Below are positions 1 to 6,316 of a stretch of DNA of 17,269 nt, piece by piece. This DNA comes from an uncultured Roseburia sp. (lineage in GTDB: Bacteria > Bacillota > Clostridia > Lachnospirales > Lachnospiraceae), in assembly GCA_947384095.1 (NCBI GenBank), contig CANDFU010000005.1, positions 1 to 17,269 on the forward strand. Reading direction: 5' to 3'. The notes beneath the pieces were generated by a model, which was given only the letters and a program-made list of their open reading frames with translations, searched no databases and was not told the origin of the DNA. A program made the position numbers and the translations under genes. The number at the start of each line of letters is the position of its first letter. Positions within the stretch are counted from its first letter, which is position 1.

Positions 1-45
1 ACACTATAACCTACACTCTTTCCCTACACGACGCTCTTCCGATCT
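1..45. other. Untrimmed Illumina adapter at left contig end
   Basis: Positions 13-45 match exactly the 33-base TruSeq universal/read-1 adapter, from ACACTCTTTCCC to TTCCGATCT. Positions 4-45 are the exact reverse complement of 17218-17259, so the contig has a 42-base inverted end repeat made of library sequence. Natural sequence starts at 46. This is a technical artefact and should be clipped before any gene call. Bases 1-12 lie outside the standard adapter and are presumably also library-derived. Confidence 0.97.
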
Positions 46-864
46 AAATACCCTGCTCTCTTCCGACGTCTCATTGTACATGACCTGCGTCCCGTTAGTC
101 CGCGACATCCTGCCGTTTCCTAAAGAATTGTTATGTACACTGACAAAGAGATCTGCGTCCGATTTGTTTGCAAGCTGCACCCGCTGGTCAAAAGTAGGGT
201 TACCGTCGTCCGTCCGTGTAAAATAAACGCCGATCTTATCGTCGCCTTGCGCAAAAATTTCCCGGAGCTGCAATACAATGGCAAGGTTAATCTCTTTCTC
301 CCTGACTCCCTGTTTCGTGGCGCCCGCCGCCCGTCCCCCATGTCCCGCGTCTATCACGACCACTTTGTCATAGACATCATGCGGTTTCAGAAAGTTGAAA
401 TAATAATAATCGCTATCGTAGTCCATGTCAAGCTCATAAACCCGGTCCATGACAATTTCGATTACGCCTTCATCGCCCTCCTTGGTATACGACATCGTAT
501 CAATATGGCTGCTGCTCCCCGAAATCGGGTAACTGTCAAAATAAGCCAGATCCGTCCCCGGGATTTCTATCCGTATCGTCTGCGTCACATAATCGTTGCT
601 GATGTGGACCTTGCTTCCGTCCACACCATCCGGAAGCCGCAGATTCAGCTGCCCTTTTGGTCCTATTCCGGTATCGGGCTCCTCTTTGATCTCCAGATCT
701 TCCATTTCCTGCTGGCTCGCGGCAAATTCCGCCTCAGCCAGCCTGGCCTCCCTGGCCTCCTCGGCCCAGGTATGGATCTTCGGAAAAAAAGGAAGAAACA
801 GACAGACGAACAGCGAGAGGACAGGCAGAAAAACTGCCGCAAATTTCAATGCTTTCTCTTCCAT
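46..864 (-). CDS. N-acetylmuramoyl-L-alanine amidase (Amidase_3), 3' truncated
   Basis: This enzyme cleaves the bond between N-acetylmuramic acid and L-alanine in peptidoglycan, outside the membrane. The ATG at 864 has AAGGAT six bases upstream. A hydrophobic anchor spans about residues 8-28, followed by an acidic linker (about 34-65), a beta-rich AMIN-like region (about 71-160) and the zinc amidase domain from about 167. Visible metal ligands are H175 in VVVIDAGHGG, E189 in REKEINL and H244 in SVHNNS. Residue 273 is the last natural one. The apparent continuation RSEERRVGKECRL and the TAG at 4-6 are translated adapter. The C-terminal part with the catalytic glutamate is missing because the contig ends, so this is not a biological deletion. 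The gene starts 12 bases after the protease gene and probably shares its transcript. The family call is firm; the physiological role (division, sporulation or turnover) is open. Confidence 0.9.
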
Positions 865-876
865 GTAGTTATCCTT

Positions 877-2583
877 TTACTGATTGTTACTGAACACCTT
901 GATGCACAGATTACAATTTTCCACCTCTTCCACGCCGGTCCATCGAAACCCGTTCGAGCTGATATAGCTCTCCCCGTCGCTGAGAATCACATTTGCCGTC
1001 ACATCGTCCGCCGCATACTCAATCGCCAGCGGGTGAACCGAATCGGGTGTGATGATATGAAGCACAATCGCATACCGTTCTCCCGGCTCAACCGCGATCG
1101 CGTGGTCAAAATCCACCGTGTAATATCCCGCCTGGTTCAGCCTGCCGGACGCCACCGGAATCCGACGCTCAAAAGACTCCTCATTTTCAAAGTTGCGCAC
1201 AACATACAGTTCATACTGCGAGTCCTTTCCCGTCGCATAAAACCCCGCCGCCGTCAGCTCCTCGTCCCCGCCCGCCGTATAAATATTGGCGCCGTACACG
1301 CTTTCTTTGTTGTAACCAAGCTGTCCGATCCAGCCACAGAGATCATTCTGGTAAATATTGTCATAATTGTCAATGTCATCAATCCTCGTATACACGACAT
1401 TGTGCGTCCCGATATTCGTATCGTAATAAGAAATATAAAAGACGCCGTCTTCTCCAAAATCACTTCCCCAGCTGTTCTGACAGATAAACGCCCCGTCGCC
1501 CTCCAGATCAGCGGAAAAGTTCTCCCTGGGATAGTTGTCGTCCCAGCCGATAATCACCACGTCATGGTTTGGCTTTTCCGTACCAATATAACAATACGCA
1601 AATGTATTATTGTTGTAATAAGGCGATTCGGAACTGGAACTGCGCAGGCCGTTATAAATGGAAGTCTGCACACCGCCGTACTGAAAAACAGCCTCTTTGA
1701 TCTTCTCATAATCCTTTCCGTCGATCACCCGGATTTCCTGCACATGCTTTACCGCAGTGAGTGATTCATCCGTGACATTGTCTCCATATGGATCATCCGC
1801 CTCATAAACCGGTCCCTTCCAGGCGGCAAGGTAAGCCATCCCCATCGTATACTCGCCGCCGTCGTTCTGTGTCAGATTAAATCCATTCGCCAGCGTCATA
1901 TGATCGGCAGAATACAGCTCCGACTGCTCCGGCAGTAACGATGATTCCAGCGCCCCCAGCGCCGCAAACGCCCAGCACGTCCCAAAAACGCCCTGATTGC
2001 GCACTGCAGACACACGCTGCTTCTCCCTGAGATCATATCTGGCCGGTACCACCGCGGCGCCTCCGCCGGTATCCGAAGCCCTCGCCTGATTTTCCACAAT
2101 ATCCCACGCATAAGAATAGTCCAGATAATCGGACAGATCGTTTAAACTCACATAATACATATCGTCTTTCCAGGTAAATGGAGAAACGACCGCCTCCTCC
2201 TCCCCGTTTACGTTTGCCGTCTCTTTATCGAGAAAAAACTCAACGGAGCCGGAACGCTTTTCCACAAGAAGGCGCTCCCCCTCATAGATATGCGCACTGC
2301 ATCCCAGCGCATCTCTTAAAATCGCCACAGGAACCATGACGCTCAGCTTATCATCCATAAAAAACGGATAATCCTCGCTGGTGTACTCCTTATGGTCAAT
2401 AATCACCGACAAAAGATTGTCATTGACACTCGACGCGATCAGCGGATTCCAGATCTCATCCTTAAGCACCGCCCCCCGAAACCCCGAGACCTCCTCAAAC
2501 TTTTCCATCGTCATGACGGATTTCAAGGCCAATGCCGCAAGCACTGCCAAAAAGAAAAAAATATATCTTCTTATCTCTCTCAT
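877..2583 (-). CDS. Secreted papain-family (C1A) cysteine protease with lectin-like domain
   Basis: A 568-residue exported protein. An N-terminal hydrophobic segment (about residues 6-25) is a signal or anchor. Residues about 55-160 resemble the copper-amine-oxidase-N type stalk module (MVPVAILRDALG, YVSLNDLSDYL). The peptidase domain starts near YDLR at 183. It shows the oxyanion Gln197, nucleophile Cys203 in GTCWAFA, His340 in NHDVVIIGWDD and Asn370 in CQNSWGSDFGEDG, so the catalytic set is complete. The C-terminal part (about 440-565) fits the lectin-like beta domain found in this C1A subfamily of Clostridia and archaea. The ATG overlaps the methyltransferase stop (ATGA) and has GGAGG five bases upstream. 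The amidase gene follows after 12 bases. Likely acts on surface or extracellular protein; the substrate cannot be inferred. Confidence 0.9.
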   Translation of the reverse strand: MREIRRYIFFFLAVLAALALKSVMTMEKFEEVSGFRGAVLKDEIWNPLIASSVNDNLLSVIIDHKEYTSEDYPFFMDDKLSVMVPVAILRDALGCSAHIYEGERLLVEKRSGSVEFFLDKETANVNGEEEAVVSPFTWKDDMYYVSLNDLSDYLDYSYAWDIVENQARASDTGGGAAVVPARYDLREKQRVSAVRNQGVFGTCWAFAALGALESSLLPEQSELYSADHMTLANGFNLTQNDGGEYTMGMAYLAAWKGPVYEADDPYGDNVTDESLTAVKHVQEIRVIDGKDYEKIKEAVFQYGGVQTSIYNGLRSSSSESPYYNNNTFAYCYIGTEKPNHDVVIIGWDDNYPRENFSADLEGDGAFICQNSWGSDFGEDGVFYISYYDTNIGTHNVVYTRIDDIDNYDNIYQNDLCGWIGQLGYNKESVYGANIYTAGGDEELTAAGFYATGKDSQYELYVVRNFENEESFERRIPVASGRLNQAGYYTVDFDHAIAVEPGERYAIVLHIITPDSVHPLAIEYAADDVTANVILSDGESYISSNGFRWTGVEEVENCNLCIKVFSNNQ

Positions 2584-3749
2584 TCAGACCTCCGCTGCCC
2601 CGCTTCCTTTCTCACCGGCGGTTTCGGACCCATAAACTGATAAAAATAGGCCTTTATCATTCCATTATAAATTTTGCGGTTCTTATCCGCCTTTCTTCCG
2701 ATCTGACGCTCTGCATCCTCATACGCCGTGATCAGGTACATAGACCAAGCATCAAGGCCTCTGTAAGCTTCGCCGATCTGGCGGTAAAGCCCGGGAAGCT
2801 CTTCTTTATCCGAAAGCCTCTCTCCATATGGCGGATTTGCGATCAGAAAGCCGTATTTTTTCGGATGTCTGAGCTGTGAAACGGAACGCTGCTGAAAATG
2901 GATGAGATCCCCGACTCCCGCCCGGCGTGCGTTTTCCCTCGCGGCGCGAACTGCTTCCGCATCAATGTCATAACCCTGTATGTCCACCTGTACATCCGGA
3001 TTGACCATCTCCTCCGCCTCTTCCACGCACATGGACCAGAGTTCTTCATCAATGAAGTTTGTCCACTGTTCCGCCGTAAAACTCCGCTTCATCCCCGGCG
3101 CTATCCCCGCCGCTATCATCGCCGCCTCAATCGGAAACGTGCCGCTGCCGCAAAACGGATCGACCAGGATCCGGTCCGGCTTCCACGGCGTTAAAAGCAA
3201 CAGGGCCGCCGCAAGCGTCTCCGTCAGCGGCGCCTTACAGGTCATCGTCCGATATCCGCGCTTGTGCAGGGAATCCCCCGAGGTATCCAGCACGGCCATC
3301 ACCTCATCTTTTAACAGAAAGATACGGACCGGATACGGCGCGCCGTCTTCTGGAAACCACTCGCGCCCGTAATGCTCTTTCAGCCGCTCTGCCATCGCCT
3401 TTTTGACAACGGACTGAATATCCGACGGACTGAACAGTTTACTTTTGATTGAAGAGGCTTTCTTCACCCAGAACTTTCCGTTTTCCGGTATGTATTCCTC
3501 CCACGCAAGACTTTTGATCCCCTGAAACAGTTCCTCAAATGTCACTGCCCGAAACCGTCCCACCTGAATCAGGACACGCTCCGCCGTGCGCAAAAAAATA
3601 TTGGCACGGCAGACCGCCTCCGGATCGCCGGCAAAAGAAACCCTTCCGTCCTCAACCTTTGTGATATCATAACCCAGATCATATATCTCTTTTTTTAAAA
3701 CAGCCTCCATGCCAAAATGGCAGGGAGCCACCAGTTCAAATCTTTTCAT
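2580..3749 (-). CDS. ypsC: THUMP-domain class I SAM-dependent RNA methyltransferase (YpsC/RlmL family)
   Basis: Predicted cytoplasmic N2-guanine methyltransferase for 23S rRNA, 389 residues, which is the normal length for the YpsC family. A ferredoxin-like/THUMP region covers about residues 1-160. The Rossmann methyltransferase domain follows, with the SAM-binding motif DPFCGSGTFPIEAAM (197-211), the acidic strand end GYDIDAEAVRAARENA and the catalytic motif NPPYGERL (305-312). The C-terminal RKIYNGMIKAYFYQF is typical of the family. The ATG at 3749 has AAGGAG with a five-base spacer. It is first in a three-gene run with the protease and amidase genes, and a candidate promoter lies just upstream. 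Coupling of an rRNA-modifying enzyme to envelope enzymes probably reflects shared transcription, not shared function. The exact modified nucleotide is inferred from family knowledge. Confidence 0.9.
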   Translation of the reverse strand: MKRFELVAPCHFGMEAVLKKEIYDLGYDITKVEDGRVSFAGDPEAVCRANIFLRTAERVLIQVGRFRAVTFEELFQGIKSLAWEEYIPENGKFWVKKASSIKSKLFSPSDIQSVVKKAMAERLKEHYGREWFPEDGAPYPVRIFLLKDEVMAVLDTSGDSLHKRGYRTMTCKAPLTETLAAALLLLTPWKPDRILVDPFCGSGTFPIEAAMIAAGIAPGMKRSFTAEQWTNFIDEELWSMCVEEAEEMVNPDVQVDIQGYDIDAEAVRAARENARRAGVGDLIHFQQRSVSQLRHPKKYGFLIANPPYGERLSDKEELPGLYRQIGEAYRGLDAWSMYLITAYEDAERQIGRKADKNRKIYNGMIKAYFYQFMGPKPPVRKEAGQRRSE

Positions 3750-3785
3750 CCGGTCTCCTTTGTTTTCTGCCTCTTTTCTTCAGAT

Positions 3786-3817
3786 ATTATATTATCCGTT
3801 CTATTTTGCCCTGTCAA
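3786..3817 (-). promoter_or_regulatory. Candidate sigma-A promoter before the RNA methyltransferase
   Basis: On the minus strand a perfect TTGACA (3812-3817) is followed by an AT-rich stretch containing GATAAT (15-base spacer), TAATAT (17) and TATAAT (20). It overlaps the end of the rhodanese gene and sits 37-70 bases before the methyltransferase start. The -10 choice is ambiguous. Confidence 0.45.
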
Positions 3818-4140
3818 CTCCTATCGTCTTCTCTTCGGTTCCCGCTCTCATACTGCCTTATCGCATGGATCCCGCCGACCACGGTATATACTGTCATCCC
3901 CTCTCTGGCAAGTCGTCTTGCCGCCAGAAGGCTCGTGCTCCCATAGTCACAATACAAAATCAGAACCCTGTTTCTCGGAATCCGCCGCACCCAGTTCTCC
4001 GTCTCTTCATATGGACAATTTCTTGCATTCCGATAATGGTACGCCCGATACTCCCCGCTTTCCCTGACATCAATCACTACCGCTCTCTTTTCCATAAGAA
4101 CAGCCTCTATCTCCCTCGGATGAATCGTATAAAAAGCCAT
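3814..4140 (-). CDS. Single-domain rhodanese-like protein
   Basis: A 108-residue cytoplasmic protein with one rhodanese fold and no signal peptide. It shows the early motif VVIDVRESGEYRAYHY (21-36) and the active-site loop CDYGSTS (64-70) with candidate sulfur-carrying Cys64. The family ending VYTVVGGIHAIRQY follows. The loop has the usual six-residue size, but the arginine often found before the last serine is replaced by threonine, so substrate preference may differ from classical thiosulfate sulfurtransferase. The ATG at 4140 is preceded by GGGAAGGA. It lies directly after a strong terminator and I see no clear promoter between them, so it may depend on readthrough or on an unrecognised start site. 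Function beyond sulfur handling is unknown. Confidence 0.85.
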   Translation of the reverse strand: MAFYTIHPREIEAVLMEKRAVVIDVRESGEYRAYHYRNARNCPYEETENWVRRIPRNRVLILYCDYGSTSLLAARRLAREGMTVYTVVGGIHAIRQYESGNRREDDRS

Positions 4141-4167
4141 ATTTTTCCTTCCCGCGTTTTCTATTTA

Positions 4168-4206
4168 AAAAACAGATTACAAAGTGTCCCTTTGTAATCT
4201 GTTTTT
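4168..4206 (-). terminator. Strong intrinsic terminator, bidirectional in form
   Basis: A perfect 17-bp stem (4168-4184 paired with 4190-4206) with the five-base loop TGTCC. The outer stem is A/T, giving a T run after the hairpin on both strands. On the minus strand it closes the Asn/Ser-rich gene ending at 4254 and lies 28 bases before the rhodanese start. Confidence 0.9.
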
Positions 4207-4253
4207 CCTGCCTTTTTACATCCTATGCAGTTTTTCCGGCCGTCGTGCCTGTC

Positions 4254-4451
4254 TTACTGCTCGTAGCTGTTTGCGCCGGAAGAATTCTGTCCGGACGTAT
4301 TGGAAGCCTTGTTGGAAGACTTGTTGGAAGTCTTGTTCTTGGAACTGTTCTGTCCGGTGCTGTTCTGTCCGTTTGTGTTTGTCCCGGTGCTGTTCTCGTA
4401 GCTGTTTCTGCAGTTAGAGCCGTTGTTCTGTGCATCTGCGTTCTTCGCCAT
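4254..4451 (-). CDS. Small Asn/Ser-rich low-complexity protein, function unknown
   Basis: A 65-residue protein, MAKNADAQNN to SSGANSYEQ, dominated by Asn, Ser, Gln, Thr and Lys. It contains short repeats such as TGQNSS, SGQNSS and KSSNKASN, one cysteine, no hydrophobic segment and no signal peptide. It is predicted disordered and hydrophilic. The start at 4451 is chosen because GGAGG lies five bases upstream (4457-4461). An upstream ATG at 4463 overlaps that site and would add only four residues, and a longer reading to 4547 crosses a GC hairpin. It has its own leader and a very strong terminator, which supports a real, separately expressed gene. Short Asn-rich proteins of this look occur in Lachnospiraceae; I know no assigned role. 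A spore-associated or stress role is possible but unsupported here. Confidence 0.65.
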   Translation of the reverse strand: MAKNADAQNNGSNCRNSYENSTGTNTNGQNSTGQNSSKNKTSNKSSNKASNTSGQNSSGANSYEQ

Positions 4452-4466
4452 TTTTTCCTCCATTCT

Positions 4467-4483
4467 GGCGCCTTCGGGGCGCC
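4467..4483 (-). promoter_or_regulatory. Leader hairpin next to the ribosome site of the Asn/Ser-rich gene
   Basis: GGCGCC (4467-4472) pairs with GGCGCC (4478-4483) across a five-base loop. On the minus strand a six-T run precedes the hairpin, so it is not a terminator. It ends five bases before GGAGG and could affect ribosome access or mRNA stability. Confidence 0.4.
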
Positions 4484-4548
4484 GAAAAAACTTATTTGCT
4501 AATGCAAGCTTATTATTTGGACTTCGGCGAAAAAATATACGGCTCAAA

Positions 4549-4577
4549 AATATTTTTTATAAAGATCACGGTGTCAA
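4549..4577 (-). promoter_or_regulatory. Candidate promoter for the Asn/Ser-rich gene
   Basis: Minus-strand TTGACA (4572-4577), a 17-base spacer and AATATT (4549-4554; four of six consensus bases). It would give a leader of about 90 bases containing the hairpin at 4467-4483. The -35 box lies inside the inverted repeat at 4570-4611, so one of the two readings may be fortuitous. Confidence 0.35.
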
Positions 4578-4611
4578 AAGTACCTTTGGCGTCATGCGCC
4601 CTTTTGTCACC
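4570..4611 (-). terminator. Inverted repeat after the HtrA gene, possible terminator
   Basis: Arms 4570-4580 and 4601-4611 pair at 10 of 11 positions, with a nested four-bp GGCG/CGCC stem (4588-4591 with 4597-4600). It starts 14 bases after the HtrA stop. A clear T tract directly after the stem is lacking, so termination is likely but weakly supported. Confidence 0.4.
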
Positions 4612-4624
4612 CCGATCTCATAAA

Positions 4625-6166
4625 CTAAATCTTTTTTCCAAGCTCTACCGAAATGGTGTGTTCTACATATTCTCCGTCAGACGCACGCACGATCGTCACG
4701 TCCACCGTTGTGCCTGCCTTATAGTACTGTAGCCTGGTGGAAAGCTCATCCATCGTGGATACCTCTTTTCCGTCAAACTTTGTCACGATATCGCCTTTCC
4801 GGATTCCGGCCTTCTCTGCGGCCGACCCTTCTGTCACCTGCGCGACATAGATGCCGGAAGGCATGTTGTACGTATTGGATACGTCGCTTGTGACGTCGAC
4901 GCCTGCAATGCCAAGAAACGCGCTGTCAGACTCATCCACCTTTTCTTTTGTAATCAGATCCTCAATAATCGGCATCGCCGTCGTAATGGGGATCGCATAC
5001 CCGATTCCCTCTACCGAGTTGCCGGAATATTTCACGGAATTGATTCCGATGACCTCTCCGACTGCGTTGAGCAGGGCGCCTCCGCTGTTTCCCGGATTGA
5101 TCGCGGCATCCGTCTGTATCATCTCCGCCGTGTAACTCGTATTGCTGTCATAATCAGATACCGATACTTCCCTGCCGATCGCGCTGATACACCCCGTCGT
5201 CACCGACTGCCCGTATCCGAGCGCATTGCCGACAGCAATGGAAGCCTCGCCCACTCTTAAATTATCTGAATTGCCGAGCGCCGCCGCCTTAATCTTATCC
5301 TTTGTCTCTTCCTGGATACTGTCAAGAGAGACCCTTATCACCGCGAGATCCGTAGACGGATCCGTCCCTTTAATTTCCGCGCTCACCGTGGCGTTATCGT
5401 TGAATGCAACCGTAAGGCTCGTCGCCCCTTCTACGACATGGTTATTCGTCACAATATACAGATACCGGTCGTCCTGGCTTACGATAATGCCGGACCCCGC
5501 GCTTGAACTCTCATACGTCTGCGGCCTGCCGCCCCAGAAACTGCGGTACTCTGTCTCACTCACATTTGTGATCGCCACAATCGACGGCATCGTGGCCTCC
5601 ACAATATCCGACACATCTGCCGCGGCATACGTAGACGAAACCGGTGTCGTCTTTACCTTACCCTCCGCGTCCGGCTGATTGAGCACACTGTCCGATCCTT
5701 CCAGCGTCTTCTCCGGCTCCCCCGAAACCTGCCTGGATATCAGCCGGACCCCCTCGAACGCCGTGCCGCTTACAAGGCCGAATACAAGCGCCAGCGCCGC
5801 ACACTTCGCAAGTTTTACGCCAAAGCCCCCCGGCTTTTTGTCTCTTTTCGGCTTCTTTTTCTTCTCATCCTGCACAGGGCCTCCATACATTCCGTTCTGC
5901 TGGTATGCATTCTGTCCATAGATATTCTGCTGATATCCATTCTGCCCGTATGTGTTCTGCTGATACAGGTTCTGCGGATACCCTCCGCCCGCCGTCCCAT
6001 AAACTCTGTTTTCCCCGCTCTCCGTATCATTCGCGCTCCCGGCTCCCTGTCCCTGCACCTTAGGCTGCGTCTGCTCATTTTCCTGCCGGTCGTTTTCCTG
6101 TGATGAATGATTATATGAATAAAACGGATCCGGCGACTGATTTCGATCAAAATTGTTATTATCCAT
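4625..6166 (-). CDS. htrA: Membrane-anchored HtrA/DegP-like serine protease with PDZ domain
   Basis: A 513-residue envelope quality-control protease. Order: an Asn/Gln/Tyr-rich hydrophilic head (1-100), a basic stretch KKKKPKRDKK (about 102-111), one transmembrane segment (about 118-140), an extracytoplasmic trypsin-like domain (about 183-400) and a C-terminal PDZ domain (about 415-510). The catalytic triad is visible: H243 in VTNNHVVEGA, D273 in STDLAVI and S361 in NPGNSGGALLN. The head contains near-tandem YQQN/YGQN units. The ATG at 6166 is chosen because GAGGG lies eight bases upstream. The longer reading begins with TTG at 6316, lacks a ribosome site and has an unlikely N-terminus. It probably has its own promoter at the end of the preceding gene and a leader of about 120 bases containing a dyad. 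Function is firm by family; substrates are unknown. Confidence 0.92.
   Translation of the reverse strand: MDNNNFDRNQSPDPFYSYNHSSQENDRQENEQTQPKVQGQGAGSANDTESGENRVYGTAGGGYPQNLYQQNTYGQNGYQQNIYGQNAYQQNGMYGGPVQDEKKKKPKRDKKPGGFGVKLAKCAALALVFGLVSGTAFEGVRLISRQVSGEPEKTLEGSDSVLNQPDAEGKVKTTPVSSTYAAADVSDIVEATMPSIVAITNVSETEYRSFWGGRPQTYESSSAGSGIIVSQDDRYLYIVTNNHVVEGATSLTVAFNDNATVSAEIKGTDPSTDLAVIRVSLDSIQEETKDKIKAAALGNSDNLRVGEASIAVGNALGYGQSVTTGCISAIGREVSVSDYDSNTSYTAEMIQTDAAINPGNSGGALLNAVGEVIGINSVKYSGNSVEGIGYAIPITTAMPIIEDLITKEKVDESDSAFLGIAGVDVTSDVSNTYNMPSGIYVAQVTEGSAAEKAGIRKGDIVTKFDGKEVSTMDELSTRLQYYKAGTTVDVTIVRASDGEYVEHTISVELGKKI
5891..5980 (-). repeat. Degenerate tandem repeat coding for YQQN/YGQN units in HtrA
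   Basis: Residues 63-92 of HtrA read as a ladder of tetra/pentapeptides: YPQN, YQQN, YGQN, YQQN, YGQN, YQQN. The unit pair is about 27-30 bases. Copies differ at several bases, so this is an old repeat and not a fresh slippage product. Confidence 0.7.
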
Positions 6167-6265
6167 CGTGTTTTCCCTCGTTTCTGCGCTGCTGTCTGCC
6201 TCTTTAAAGTCTGCGCATGCAGCGCCGGCACAGACTCCTGTTAACAATGTTCTCTTTGTTTTTGA

Positions 6266-6290
6266 CAATTCAGAGTCTACCCTGTAATTG
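6266..6290 (-). promoter_or_regulatory. Operator-like dyad in the HtrA leader
   Basis: On the minus strand CAATT and AATTG flank CAGGGT-AG-ACTCTG, giving two nested symmetric arms with one offset base. It lies next to the candidate -10 region, about 100 bases before the HtrA ATG. It does not match the HrcA (CIRCE) or CtsR consensus. It could equally be a leader hairpin. Confidence 0.35.
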
Positions 6291-6316
6291 TGTTCTTTTT
6301 GTGATAAAAAAGTCAA
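6287..6316 (-). promoter_or_regulatory. Candidate promoter of htrA
   Basis: Minus-strand TTGACT (6311-6316, five of six consensus bases) overlaps the stop of the membrane protein gene. CACAAT (6287-6292) follows after 18 bases. The -10 is weak, but its position before a long leader fits an own promoter for htrA. Confidence 0.35.

Noticed and set aside
133..1764. 543-codon open frame on the plus strand
   Set aside because: It lies wholly antisense to the amidase and protease genes, has no recognisable domain and an Arg/Ile/His/Val-rich composition typical of a mirror frame. The minus-strand genes explain the region.
6261..6290. Plus-strand TTGACA with TAATTG 17 bases later
   Set aside because: No plus-strand gene follows for thousands of bases, so an antisense promoter is not supported beyond chance in an AT-rich leader.
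6167..6316. N-terminal extension of HtrA by 50 residues to a TTG at 6316
   Set aside because: It lacks a ribosome site, begins with a rare start codon and covers a leader with promoter and dyad-like signals. The ATG at 6166 has GAGGG at good spacing.
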